Positions 8,100 through 17,053 of a DNA stretch of 64,000 nt are shown piece by piece. A program made the position numbers and the translations under genes. How positions within the stretch are numbered: position 1 is the first letter of the stretch; every line of letters starts with the position of its first letter. Source of the DNA: Iodobacter arcticus (GTDB lineage Bacteria; Pseudomonadota; Gammaproteobacteria; Burkholderiales; Chitinibacteraceae); contig NZ_JBHTBQ010000009.1 in NCBI RefSeq assembly GCF_042664895.1, forward strand, positions 1 through 64,000, in the 5' to 3' direction. The notes beneath the pieces are model-generated. The model worked only from the letters and a program-made list of their open reading frames with translations. It did not search any database and was not told the DNA's origin.

Positions 8100-9473
8100 T
8101 CAGTGCTGCGCTTCAGACAGCATGTCGTGCAGTGCTTGCAAGCCCGCCTGCCGCGAAGCCGCAATATGCATGCAGGCTTGGATAATCGACATAACCAAAT
8201 TGCGATCCAGACTTTTGAGAAAATCTTCCGGCGATAATTGACCAGAAAAAAAGTGCCGTGCCAGAGACCAGGCTTGAAATGTGCCCTGATGGCCTAGGCT
8301 GCGATAGAGATAGGCGGTGAGTGGGGAGGCATTCAGATCAGAGTAGGTTTCCTCTGAGCGGCCTTGCTCAAAAATTTGCAACAGTGCCGGGCGAACATCG
8401 CTGGCCGTATGGGCTGGCGGAAGAAAATTTTCGGCCCGATCTGGCGCGCTGCTTATGCCGTGAATGTCACCCAGAAACATCGATACCGGGCAATCGCCGC
8501 CAGTTGCCAGGGCCAGCGCTTCAATCAGGGCGACGGAGGTGAGTTTGGCGGCCAGAAAATCACAGGAAAAAACAATATTCCTACGTGCCGCTTCGGTAAG
8601 CCGTTGGTATTCCACATCGCTTGGCAGATCGGCATATTGGTGAAAAACAACTTCTGCTTTAAGTCCGTGCAGAAATTCCTCCATCCGCAATAAGGCCATT
8701 CGATAGTCTTGCAGGGTGTAAACACCTACCGTATTGAGTGGGGTATTGGCTTCTTCGATGAGCAGCCAAGTTGCGGATAAGAATTTACCGGGGTTGGGCT
8801 CCGCAAAGCCAGCTACATCAATATTGCTCAGGCTTATCGCGTCTTGCATCACTTGTGCAAGGTATTCATCGGCTTCTGCATCGGTGAGCTCCGTAAGCCA
8901 TTTTTTGCTTTGAATGCTTACTTTTTCTGCCAGCAGGTCAGAGCAATCTTTGCCATGTTCATCAGATCCCCGGAAAGGGATCGTGGCTTCAATGCAGGCC
9001 ACAATGGCAATCAGATCGCTCATAGGTAAATAGGGCTGCATCAGCCTGACAGCGACAACGGCACTTAAAAACTCATTCATTCCCCCATAAAGCGGCAGCG
9101 CCTGATGGGGCTTGAAATTAAAAATATCGGCACACATGATCAGTGCGTCATTATTTAACTCTTGCAAAATAAAGCCGCCATTTTCGATATGGCATACCTT
9201 GTTGAGCAAGGGGGCTATTTTTTTGGGGAAGCTGCCATCCAGTTGGTAATACACCAGATCATGAAAAAGCGCCGCAAGCTGTGGCCTGGCGCTAAGGTCT
9301 TCGCAAAGCTCGAATACATGCGCCGCGGTGTGGTATTTGCGTGTTCTGTTTTCCATCACACGGTGTATCAGCACGGCTAAGTGCTCGATATCAGGCATCG
9401 TGATGGATACCGATAGCTGGGCAAAAGCATCGCTAAAGATTTGGATAAAGCGGTTGATTTTTGCGGTGCTCAT
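8100..9473 (-). CDS. HD-superfamily-like protein coupled to a cyclase
   Basis: A 457-residue protein, probably cytosolic, without signal or membrane segments. The N-terminal domain (about 20-200) has RKYHTAAHVFELCEDL and then LAALFHDLVYY, the H...HD arrangement of predicted HD phosphohydrolases; later helices are consistent with that fold. The C-terminal half is not recognisable. Its start lies 9 bp after the stop of the CHASE2 cyclase, so the two are almost surely one operon. HD domains hydrolyse phosphate esters, including cyclic nucleotides, so a role in turnover of the cyclase product is an attractive but untested inference. Not all HD metal ligands could be confirmed by eye. Confidence 0.55.
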   Translation of the reverse strand: MSTAKINRFIQIFSDAFAQLSVSITMPDIEHLAVLIHRVMENRTRKYHTAAHVFELCEDLSARPQLAALFHDLVYYQLDGSFPKKIAPLLNKVCHIENGGFILQELNNDALIMCADIFNFKPHQALPLYGGMNEFLSAVVAVRLMQPYLPMSDLIAIVACIEATIPFRGSDEHGKDCSDLLAEKVSIQSKKWLTELTDAEADEYLAQVMQDAISLSNIDVAGFAEPNPGKFLSATWLLIEEANTPLNTVGVYTLQDYRMALLRMEEFLHGLKAEVVFHQYADLPSDVEYQRLTEAARRNIVFSCDFLAAKLTSVALIEALALATGGDCPVSMFLGDIHGISSAPDRAENFLPPAHTASDVRPALLQIFEQGRSEETYSDLNASPLTAYLYRSLGHQGTFQAWSLARHFFSGQLSPEDFLKSLDRNLVMSIIQACMHIAASRQAGLQALHDMLSEAQH

Positions 9474-9482
9474 TGGGGCCTC

Positions 9483-11633
9483 TTACTTTTCTGCCATAAC
9501 AATCAGATCGCCTTTTTCGCCTTTACTAAGCCGCTGATGGTGCAAAGCAAGCAAGGGATCATGGGGGTAGCTTAGGGCAAGATCGCTAAAATCGCTGGCG
9601 GCGCTCGATACTTCCTGAGCCATGGCCTGGTAGGCGCTGCGATACAATTCTAACGGTGCATAGTTTGCTAAGCGTGCTTCGGTGAGCGGCTCAAATACCT
9701 GTAGTGCCCGGTTTTTTCCCTTGAGAACAAGGCGGCCAACAGGGCGTACTAAGGCGTCCGGGCAGCCCGATAGTGTAGCTTCAGATAAGCAGATATGGGT
9801 GCCTAGGTGTTTGTTTACGCTCTCTAATCGCGCCGCGGTGTTAACTGGATCACCCAATGCTCGATAATCAAAAATAGTAGAGCCACCAAAGTTGCCCACG
9901 ATGACTTCCCCTGAATGAATACCAATTCGGGTTTTGCCAAACTGAAAGCCTTTTGCCTGAAGTGTGTCGGAGTAGTTGCTGGCAAAAGCATCCATTTCCA
10001 TGGCGCAACGAAGGGCGCGGGCGCGGTGATCGGCTTGTGTAAGCGGCGCGGAGAACATAATCGCCACCGCATCGCCCACAATTCGATCCAGCGTGCCTTC
10101 ATGTTTAAAGGCAATGGCGATCATCTGATCAAGATAGTCGTTTAGCAAAGTAACGGCCTGAGCAGGGTCGATGCTCTCCATCAGGCTGGTAAAATCGGCT
10201 AAATCAGTAAAAATAAAGCTGCATTCTTGCCGGCGTCCGCCCAGTGCCATTGAATCTGGGTGCTCGATCAGATGGCTGACCCGGTTGGGGGATACATAGC
10301 GGGAAAACGCTTGCTTAATCCAGCGCTGCTCACGCTCGCTCATCCAGTGATGCAGCAGGCTGCCAAGGATAAAGGTAGAGGCAAAAGCCAATGCAGGCGT
10401 TACGGTGTTGATAAGCAGCGTGTGCTCACGAAAGGCATACCAGCCACTAAGCAGTACCAGCGCCAGCAAGGCCAGCGTGGTGCTGGCCGCAATCAGTGCC
10501 CGGCTGCGCGTTGCAATCAGGCCGATAGCTAGGCAACCCACTAGGGTGGTGATGATTTCGGCAATGCTAGCCCAGCCGGGGCGCTGCAAGATATGGCCGC
10601 TCGTAATTTGCTCCAGCAGCTGAGCGTGTGCTTCTACACCGGGCAAAATACGGCCAAGCGGGCTAAAGCGCAAATCCATTAAGCCCTGTGCCGAGCTGCC
10701 AATTAAAATCATTTTGCCTTTAAGTTGCTCCGCAGGAATTTGCCCTGCGATCAGCTTCCAAGCCGGTAAATAACGTTGGGGCGACTCGCGTGAGTAATGC
10801 ATCCAGACTTCGCCACTGCGGGTGGTTGGAATCTGAAACCGGCCTATTTTTATTTCGCTGATGCCCAGTGCCTGCGTTTTTAAAACATAATTTTGAGCGC
10901 CCTGAGCCACTCGCAGAATTTCTGCTGCAAGGGTGGGGACAGGCTCGTCTGCTAATTGCAATAAAAGAGGAATCCGCCGCACTACGCCATCGTTGTCTGG
11001 CACAAAATTAAGCGCGCCATTGCCTTTGGCTGCACTTTCGAGCTCTGGCCGTGCAAGGATGGCACTTTGAAAAGTGTGCAGCCAGCTCGTGGGGGGCGGG
11101 CCTGCGTAGATATAGCGAAATGGGCGATGGCTGAGTGCGGTAGAGCTTGCCGCGCTGAGTTCACCGGTCAGTGTGCCACGCTGCACAGTAAATCCCAGTA
11201 CAATATTGGCCTTGCTGATGCTTTGTGCAAAGGCCTGATCGTGGTCGGGCAGAGCTTCAAGCTCGCTACGTAAAGGGCCTTTAAGTGACCAAAGATCGGC
11301 CATTGCCCGTGGTGCAGTACGATCTGCCTCAGCAAAAACCACATCAAACCCGATGGCAGCTACACCTGCACTTTGCAATTGATCTGTTAATTGAGCTAAT
11401 CGCGTACGTGGCCAAGGCCATTGGCCAAGGCGGCGCAGGCTTTCATCATCAATATCAATAATGCGCACCGCTGTGTTGAGATTGATGCGCGGATACCAGC
11501 GCTGATATTGATCAAATAGGTTGTTGCGTAAGGATTGTAGTGGTGATGCATCTGTTAATAGCAGCGCTAAGCCTAAAAAAGCAGAGGCGAGCGGGAGGAA
11601 AAAACCAAGGCGTTTGAGTGATTGATTGATCAT
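9483..11633 (-). CDS. CHASE2-domain class III adenylate/guanylate cyclase
   Basis: A 716-residue membrane sensor. After an N-terminal helix, a periplasmic CHASE2 domain spans about 40-340 (VRIIDIDDESLRRLGQWPWP; MILIGSSAQGL; PGVEAHAQLLEQI). Three transmembrane helices follow (about 350-430). A class III nucleotide cyclase domain lies at about 460-650, with FTDLADFT and VGDAVAIMFSAP giving the two metal-binding aspartates, and DYRALGDPVNTAARLES. The usual DKF-GD lysine is replaced by Arg (DRIVGDAV), which could affect nucleotide choice. The enzyme would make cAMP or cGMP in response to a periplasmic signal. It precedes the HD-like gene and diverges from the FecR and OmpA-like genes, a combination often seen together. 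Confidence 0.88.
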   Translation of the reverse strand: MINQSLKRLGFFLPLASAFLGLALLLTDASPLQSLRNNLFDQYQRWYPRINLNTAVRIIDIDDESLRRLGQWPWPRTRLAQLTDQLQSAGVAAIGFDVVFAEADRTAPRAMADLWSLKGPLRSELEALPDHDQAFAQSISKANIVLGFTVQRGTLTGELSAASSTALSHRPFRYIYAGPPPTSWLHTFQSAILARPELESAAKGNGALNFVPDNDGVVRRIPLLLQLADEPVPTLAAEILRVAQGAQNYVLKTQALGISEIKIGRFQIPTTRSGEVWMHYSRESPQRYLPAWKLIAGQIPAEQLKGKMILIGSSAQGLMDLRFSPLGRILPGVEAHAQLLEQITSGHILQRPGWASIAEIITTLVGCLAIGLIATRSRALIAASTTLALLALVLLSGWYAFREHTLLINTVTPALAFASTFILGSLLHHWMSEREQRWIKQAFSRYVSPNRVSHLIEHPDSMALGGRRQECSFIFTDLADFTSLMESIDPAQAVTLLNDYLDQMIAIAFKHEGTLDRIVGDAVAIMFSAPLTQADHRARALRCAMEMDAFASNYSDTLQAKGFQFGKTRIGIHSGEVIVGNFGGSTIFDYRALGDPVNTAARLESVNKHLGTHICLSEATLSGCPDALVRPVGRLVLKGKNRALQVFEPLTEARLANYAPLELYRSAYQAMAQEVSSAASDFSDLALSYPHDPLLALHHQRLSKGEKGDLIVMAEK

Positions 11634-11708
11634 GGTTTGTTTTTAGTGGGGTTTTCTTACGCCAAGAGCGAGCTGATATTCAGCTTAGTTTATTGTTAGT
11701 CGAGAGGC

Positions 11709-11979
11709 CTAGGGTCTGTTGATGTTTCATTCACAATTGCGCTTAGGCGGAAAATGGCTAGGCACAAGGCATGCGACGAAGGCAATAACGGGTTATTTCC
11801 GAGGAGCATAACGCAGTGGATAGCCATTTTCCGCCTAAGCCCTTCGGGTTGGCTACATTTTTGGGGCTGCACTGCGTTAAAAATCGCTAATGGTACTGGT
11901 GCCATGTCGCAATTTTTGCCTTGTTCAGCCCCAAAACTGCAGCCAACGCAGCCGTGAATGAAGCGTCAACAGACCCTAG
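11709..11979. repeat. MITE-like element with 33-bp terminal inverted repeats
   Basis: The 578-bp gap between the cyclase and FecR genes holds a 271-bp element bounded by perfect CTAGGGTCTGTTGA / TCAACAGACCCTAG ends. The similarity of the arms extends to about 33 bp with a few mismatches. Inside is a second, perfect 19-bp inverted repeat (GCTTAGGCGGAAAATGGCT and its complement, about 11740-11850). No transposase is encoded. The outer CTAG is palindromic and may be a target-site duplication. Sequence from 11980 to 12211 shows only a strong ribosome site just before the FecR gene. Confidence 0.7.
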
Positions 11980-12211
11980 TAAAAGCCATACTTCATCTGT
12001 AATCGGTATAGCGTAGTCTGCTTGGTGGCAGTGTGTGTTTTGGGGCTTGATTGAATAAGCAAAATATACCTTAGATCTGCTGAATTTAACCGTTTGGAGC
12101 AAGTTGCTTACGGCTGTCAGCATGCTAGGGAGATGGGTATTAAACGTTGATTCATGCGTGTTAAGCTGACAATGTTTCATACCTGCTCATCAGTGTGATG
12201 GAGGAGAAGTG

Positions 12212-12646
12212 ATGTTTAAATTATCTTTTATGTGTGGGCTGCTATTATCCTCAGCGAGCTGGGCTGCTGAAACGCCTATTGCCTATGTGAAAAACGTGAT
12301 GGGTGAGGCTTCAGTGACGACGGCAGGCAAGGTAGTGAAAGCCGAAGTAGGTACTGCAGTGCAGCAGGGCAGTATTTTGAAAACGGGAGCAAAAAGCAGC
12401 ATGGGCCTTACTTTTAAAGACGAAACAGTGATGTCTTTTGGCCCCGATACTGAGCTTACTGTGGATGAGTATCTTTATGCACCGGCTCAAGGTAAGTTAA
12501 AAATTGTGAGCATGCTGGCTAAGGGAACGATGAACTATGTTTCTGGAATCATCGCTAAATTGCAGCCGGATGCCGTCGCTATTCGCACTCCTGCCGGCAT
12601 GATTGGGGTACGGGGCACACAGTTTTTGGTGAAAGTTGAGGAGTAA
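12212..12646 (+). CDS. Secreted FecR-domain protein
   Basis: The 144-residue protein has a signal peptide (LSFMCGLLLSSASWA) and one FecR domain: AYVKNVMGEASVTTAGK, then VGTAVQQGSILKTGAKSSMGLTF, and a C-terminal RTPAGMIGVRGTQFLVK. FecR-type domains in this stand-alone form are periplasmic beta-rich modules that often accompany CHASE2 cyclases and OmpA-like proteins. The start at 12212 is preferred because GGAGGAG lies about 8 nt upstream; a GTG three bases earlier is possible. The OmpA-like lipoprotein gene starts 3 bp after its stop, so they form one operon. Confidence 0.85.
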   Translation: MFKLSFMCGLLLSSASWAAETPIAYVKNVMGEASVTTAGKVVKAEVGTAVQQGSILKTGAKSSMGLTFKDETVMSFGPDTELTVDEYLYAPAQGKLKIVSMLAKGTMNYVSGIIAKLQPDAVAIRTPAGMIGVRGTQFLVKVEE

Positions 12647-12649
12647 TAC

Positions 12650-13267
12650 ATGCCTTTGAATCATATAAATGGGGCTAGGTGCCCCATTTCATTTTTGATG
12701 TTCATGATGTTTACTGCGGTTTTATTGCTGCAAGGGTGCGCATCGAATTCTTATATCGTTTTGCTTGAAAATCCTGATGGGCGCACCGGCGAGGTGGTGA
12801 TTAAAGGAGATAAAGGCGAGCAAGCGATTAAAACGGCAGGCCATGGTGCGCTTCTTGACGGCTCTGAAGCACCTGCCGCAATTGATCAGGAAAAAATCAA
12901 AGAGGATTTTGGTGATGCAATGGCAGCCCGGCCTAAAATACCGCGGCATTACCTGATTTATTTCCAGGTTGATACCATGCTGACCCATGAATCTGAGCTG
13001 TTGCTGCCAGAAATTATTGCTGAGGCCACAAAATGGCCAGCGGTGGACATCTCGGTGCTGGGGCATACCGATACATTGGGCAAGGCTGAGGTGAACGAAC
13101 AGCTGGCCTTGGTACGCGCCACTCTGGTTGCAGAAATGCTGAAGCAAAAGGGGCTGAAATATAATTCGCTGACGGTAGAATCGCACGGCGAGCGCAATTT
13201 ATTAGTATTAACGCCTGATGAGGTGCTTGAGCCTAGAAATAGGCGAGTTGAAGTATCTATTCGCTGA
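12650..13267 (+). CDS. OmpA-family peptidoglycan-binding lipoprotein
   Basis: A 205-residue lipoprotein: the signal ends in LLLQGCAS (lipobox, Cys about 30). The C-terminal OmpA-like domain (about 95-205) has IYFQVDTMLTHESELLLPEI, the conserved SVLGHTDTLGKAEVN and ESHGERNLL with a final NRRVEVSIR, which bind peptidoglycan diaminopimelate. It likely tethers the outer membrane to the wall. Co-transcription with the FecR gene and divergence from the CHASE2 cyclase suggest a shared envelope-sensing role. A terminator follows at 13288-13320. Confidence 0.87.
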   Translation: MPLNHINGARCPISFLMFMMFTAVLLLQGCASNSYIVLLENPDGRTGEVVIKGDKGEQAIKTAGHGALLDGSEAPAAIDQEKIKEDFGDAMAARPKIPRHYLIYFQVDTMLTHESELLLPEIIAEATKWPAVDISVLGHTDTLGKAEVNEQLALVRATLVAEMLKQKGLKYNSLTVESHGERNLLVLTPDEVLEPRNRRVEVSIR

Positions 13268-13285
13268 TGTTTGGTAAGCTTTAAA

Positions 13286-13321
13286 TAAAAGCCCGCTTCT
13301 GTATAAGAAGCGGGCTTTTTT
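13286..13321. terminator. Bidirectional terminator between ompA-like gene and hutH
   Basis: AAAAGCCCGCTTCT (13287-13300) and AGAAGCGGGCTTTT form a stem with a short loop, followed by T-run on the plus strand and preceded by an A-run. It serves the convergent ends of the OmpA-like gene and hutH. Confidence 0.8.
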
Positions 13322-13343
13322 ATTGGAACTAGATTGCTTCGCT

Positions 13344-14879
13344 TTAAACCGAAGGCAGTAGACCCGGTAGGCTGAAGTGGTTGTAAGCCGCGCGGCTGAT
13401 CAGGGCCGCTGCTTTTTCGATGTCGGGTGCAAAGTAGCGGTCTTTATCGTAGAAAGTCACCTCGGCGCGTAGCAGCGCTTTAGCGGCTTCAAGCTTGTCC
13501 GATGCCTTGTTTGGCGCTCTGAAATCAATCCCTTGGCAAGCTGCGAGTAATTCCACCGCCAGAATACCTGCCGTGTTTTCGTTCATGTCTTTAAGGCGGC
13601 GCGCAGCAAAAGTGGCCATGGAAACATGGTCTTCCTGATTGGCGGACGTAGGCAGGCTGTCTACTGATGCGGGGTGAGCCAGCGATTTATTTTCAGAAGC
13701 CAGCGCCGCGCCGGTCACTTGGGCAATCATAAAGCCAGAATTAACGCCGCCGTTATTCACGAGGAATGCGGGTAATTTAGATAGATTATTGTCGATCAAC
13801 AGGGCCATACGGCGCTCAGACAGCGAGCCGATTTCGGCAATCGCTAGCGCTAGATTATCTGCAGCAAAGGCCACTGGCTCGGCGTGGAAATTACCGCCAG
13901 ACAAAATCACATTATCGTCAGAGAAAACCAGCGGGTTATCCGATACGGCATTGGCTTCTACCAACAAAGTTTCTGCCGAATTGCGGATTTGCGTCAGACA
14001 TGCACCCATCACCTGTGGCTGGCAGCGCAATGAATAAGGGTCTTGCACCTTGCCGCAGTTGGCGTGGGCTTGTGAGATTTCGCTAGCATCCCCAAGCAAA
14101 TCACGATAAAACGTCGCCGAATCAATTTGCCCAGCATGGCCACGCACCGCATGAATACGTGCATCGAATGGCGTGCGGCTGCCCATGGCGGCTTCGACCG
14201 ATAAGCTGCCTGCTACAGACGCGGCGATAAATAAGTCTTCAGCAGCAAATAAGCCTTCTAGCGCAAAGGCGGTCGATGCCTGTGTGCCGTTCAATAATGC
14301 CAAGCCTTCTTTGGGGGCGAGCACGATAGGATCAAGGCTGGCGGCTTGCATCGCAGCCGCGCCAGTGACGCGTTTGCCATCGACAAAGGCTTCGCCTTCA
14401 CCAATCAAAACCGCGCTCATATGGGATAGCGGTGCCAAATCACCCGATGCGCCCACCGAGCCTTTTTGCGGAATCACTGGATAAATCTGATGGTTAAACA
14501 GGGTGATCAGCGCTTCGATCACCGAGAGGCGAATGCCGGAGAAACCACGCGCCAGCGAGTTGATTTTCAGCGCCATCAGCAAACGCACCGTGCCGTTTTC
14601 CATCGGCTTGCCGATGCCCGCAGCGTGTGAAAGCACGATGGAGCGTTGCAGCAGCTCAAGTTCTTCAGTGGCGATTTTGGTGCTGGCGAGCAGGCCAAAG
14701 CCCGTGTTAATGCCATACACCGTGCGCCCTTCAGTTAGAACACGTGCCACGGTAGCGGCTGCGGCATTGATGCCCGCATGCGCCGAGGCGTCTAGGCTAA
14801 GGGTGATGCTTTCATCACGGGCAATCTTGCGTAAATCAGCAAGCGTTAATTGGCCGGGCTTGATATTGAATGTGCTCAT
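13344..14879 (-). CDS. hutH: Histidine ammonia-lyase
   Basis: HutH removes ammonia from histidine to give trans-urocanate, the first step of histidine catabolism. The 511-residue protein has GSVGASGDLAPLSHM, whose Ala144-Ser145-Gly146 cyclises into the MIO cofactor. Other family marks are YGINTGFG, LLNGTQAS, QDPYSLRCQPQ and SANQEDHVSM. Length is normal. It is the last gene of the hut cluster in the reading direction, 293 bp after hutU with a palindromic repeat between them. Ribosome site before 14879 is weak. Confidence 0.97.
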   Translation of the reverse strand: MSTFNIKPGQLTLADLRKIARDESITLSLDASAHAGINAAAATVARVLTEGRTVYGINTGFGLLASTKIATEELELLQRSIVLSHAAGIGKPMENGTVRLLMALKINSLARGFSGIRLSVIEALITLFNHQIYPVIPQKGSVGASGDLAPLSHMSAVLIGEGEAFVDGKRVTGAAAMQAASLDPIVLAPKEGLALLNGTQASTAFALEGLFAAEDLFIAASVAGSLSVEAAMGSRTPFDARIHAVRGHAGQIDSATFYRDLLGDASEISQAHANCGKVQDPYSLRCQPQVMGACLTQIRNSAETLLVEANAVSDNPLVFSDDNVILSGGNFHAEPVAFAADNLALAIAEIGSLSERRMALLIDNNLSKLPAFLVNNGGVNSGFMIAQVTGAALASENKSLAHPASVDSLPTSANQEDHVSMATFAARRLKDMNENTAGILAVELLAACQGIDFRAPNKASDKLEAAKALLRAEVTFYDKDRYFAPDIEKAAALISRAAYNHFSLPGLLPSV

Positions 14880-15003
14880 TGTGTGATCCAGTGTGTTTGT
14901 ATTTGTAGGATGGGTGGAGCCTGTTTTTGGCGATACCCATCAATAGGCTTGCGATGGGTATCGCCGTAAAAACATCGGCTCCACCCATCCTACGAACTAA
15001 AAA

Positions 15004-15157
15004 TTCTGTAGACACAGAGACCAGTGAGAACACAGAGCACATGGAGAAAAACAAAAGAAGAGATTAAATTTGATCTTTATGTTCTTGTCAGTACTCTTGG
15101 TTTTCTCCGTGTTCTGTTTTTTAACTCCGTGTGCTCTGTGTCCACAGATCTTAGGGT
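15004..15157. repeat. CTGTAGACACAGAG palindromic intergenic repeat, copy 2
   Basis: A roughly 154-bp palindrome in the hutU-hutH gap. Arms begin TTCTGTAGACACAGAG and end CTCTGTGTCCACAGATCTT. The inner part has GAGAACACAGAGCACATGGA against CTCCGTGTTC. It would form a long hairpin within a hutU-hutH transcript. The sequence next to it (14905-14995) has a further inverted repeat: GTAGGATGGGTGGAGCC and GGCTCCACCCATCCTAC. Confidence 0.75.
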
Positions 15158-15172
15158 TTATTGTTGTTGTTT

Positions 15173-16843
15173 TTACTTCAACATCGGCAAATCTAGGCCC
15201 TGTTCTTTAGCGCAGTTTTTGGCGATGTCGTAGCCTGCGTCGGCGTGGCGCATGACGCCGGTGCCGGGGTCATTCCACAATACTCGGCCTAGGCGTTTGG
15301 CGGCGGCGTCTGTGCCGTCAGCCACAATCACTACGCCTGAATGCTGAGAAAAGCCCATGCCTACGCCGCCGCCGTGGTGGAGCGACACCCACGTTGCGCC
15401 GCCAGCAGTATTGAGTAGCGCGTTCAAAAGTGGCCAGTCGGATACGGCATCCGAGCCATCCAGCATGGCTTCAGTTTCGCGATTCGGTGAGGCTACCGAG
15501 CCAGAGTCGAGGTGATCGCGGCCAATGACGATAGGCGCTTTTAGTTCGCCATTTTTAACCATTTCATTAAAGGCCAGCGCAAGGCGAGCGCGATCTTTCA
15601 GGCCTACCCAGCAAATACGCGCTGGCAAGCCTTGGAAGGCAATGCGTTCACGCGCCATATCCAGCCAGTTGTGCAGATGTGGGTTATCCGGGATCAGCTC
15701 TTTGACCTTGGCATCTGTTTTGTAAATGTCTTCTGGGTCGCCAGATAGTGCTACCCAGCGGAAAGGGCCGATGCCTTCGCAAAACAGCGGGCGCACATAG
15801 GCGGGCACAAAGCCGGGGAAGTCGAATGCATTTTTTACGCCTTCTTCCAGCGCCATCTGGCGGATGTTATTGCCGTAGTCAACGGTTGCCGCGCCACGCG
15901 CTTGTAAATCCAGCATCGCTTGCACTTGCTTAGCCATTGATTGCTTGGCGGCCTTGGTGACGCCAGCCGGATCGCTTTTTTGCGCCTCGCGCCATTTGGC
16001 AATATCCCATCCCTGTGGCAGGTAGCCGTGTACAGGGTCGTGCGCTGAAGTTTGATCGGTGACGACATCGGGGGTAATACCACGGGCAACCAGCTCAGCA
16101 AACACATCGGCCGCATTGCCTAATAGGCCAACGGATACCGGCTTGCCGGTCTCTTTTGCATCAGCCACGATGGCTAGCGCTTCATCCAAGGTGGTCGCTT
16201 TGCGGTCTACATAGCGCGTCTTTAGGCGGAAATCGATGCGGGTTTCATCGCACTCTACGGCGATCATCGAAAAACCAGCCATGGTTGCGGCCAGCGGCTG
16301 AGCGCCGCCCATGCCACCCAAACCGCCAGTCAAGACCCAACGCCCCTTGGCTACACCGCCAAAATGCTGTTTGGCCATCGCCACAAAAGTCTCATAAGTG
16401 CCTTGCACAATGCCTTGGCTGCCGATGTAAATCCAGCTGCCTGCGGTCATCTGGCCGTACATCATCAGGCCTTTTTTATCTAACTCGTTGAAGTGCTCCC
16501 AATTAGCCCAGTGAGGGACCAGATTGGAGTTCGCCAGCAGCACACGCGGTGCGTCGGGGTGCGATGGAAACACGCCAACCGGCTTGCCTGATTGAATCAG
16601 CAGCGTTTGATCGTCATCCAGCCGGGTGAGTACTTCCAGAATCTTGTCGTAGCATTCCCAATTGCGCGCCGCACGGCCAATCCCGCCGTAAACCACTAAG
16701 GATTGCGGATACTCGGCCACTTCGGCGTCGAGATTATTCTGAATCATGCGAAAAGCGGCTTCAGTCAGCCAGCTTTTACAAGTCAACTCGCTACCGCGTG
16801 GCGCACGAATAACGCGGGAAGGATCATGGCGTGGGTCAGTCAT
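15173..16843 (-). CDS. hutU: Urocanate hydratase
   Basis: HutU converts urocanate to 4-imidazolone-5-propanoate with tightly bound NAD+. The 556-residue length and sequence are typical: YGGIGRAARNWECYD, the NAD-binding TGGLGGMGGAQPLAA, GVFPSHPDAPRVL, and the C-terminal LHHGGGVGMGFSQHSG. It sits between hutG and hutH on the same strand, with a repeat element in each gap. The start at 16843 has a GGAG about 9 nt upstream. Confidence 0.97.
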   Translation of the reverse strand: MTDPRHDPSRVIRAPRGSELTCKSWLTEAAFRMIQNNLDAEVAEYPQSLVVYGGIGRAARNWECYDKILEVLTRLDDDQTLLIQSGKPVGVFPSHPDAPRVLLANSNLVPHWANWEHFNELDKKGLMMYGQMTAGSWIYIGSQGIVQGTYETFVAMAKQHFGGVAKGRWVLTGGLGGMGGAQPLAATMAGFSMIAVECDETRIDFRLKTRYVDRKATTLDEALAIVADAKETGKPVSVGLLGNAADVFAELVARGITPDVVTDQTSAHDPVHGYLPQGWDIAKWREAQKSDPAGVTKAAKQSMAKQVQAMLDLQARGAATVDYGNNIRQMALEEGVKNAFDFPGFVPAYVRPLFCEGIGPFRWVALSGDPEDIYKTDAKVKELIPDNPHLHNWLDMARERIAFQGLPARICWVGLKDRARLALAFNEMVKNGELKAPIVIGRDHLDSGSVASPNRETEAMLDGSDAVSDWPLLNALLNTAGGATWVSLHHGGGVGMGFSQHSGVVIVADGTDAAAKRLGRVLWNDPGTGVMRHADAGYDIAKNCAKEQGLDLPMLK

Positions 16844-16922
16844 GGTAATGGCTCCGGTTGATGAAGGAAGGTCAAAAAGGTCTGTACAGAACTTAGGTTT
16901 TTAAAAAATTGAAAGTCAAAAA

Positions 16923-17053
16923 GGTCTGTAGACACAGAGAACAGTGAGGACACAGAGCACACAGAGAAAACCATAAGGATTTTTTATGTTTTCTCAAGGT
17001 TTTCTCTGTGTTCTGTTTTTAAGCTCCGTGTTCTCCGTGTCTACAGATCTTAG
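16923..17053. repeat. CTGTAGACACAGAG palindromic intergenic repeat, copy 3
   Basis: A 131-bp palindrome in the hutG-hutU gap. Arms are GGTCTGTAGACACAGAG and CTCCGTGTCTACAGATC. It ends at the hutG stop codon, so the last hutG codons border the repeat. Confidence 0.75.

Noticed and set aside
11887..12180. Minus-strand frame of 97 residues over the right end of the MITE-like element
   Set aside because: Begins outside the element and runs into its inverted repeat; no ribosome site and no family pattern.
12722..13186. Minus-strand frame of 154 residues inside the OmpA-like gene
   Set aside because: Opposes a clear OmpA-domain gene and has shadow composition.
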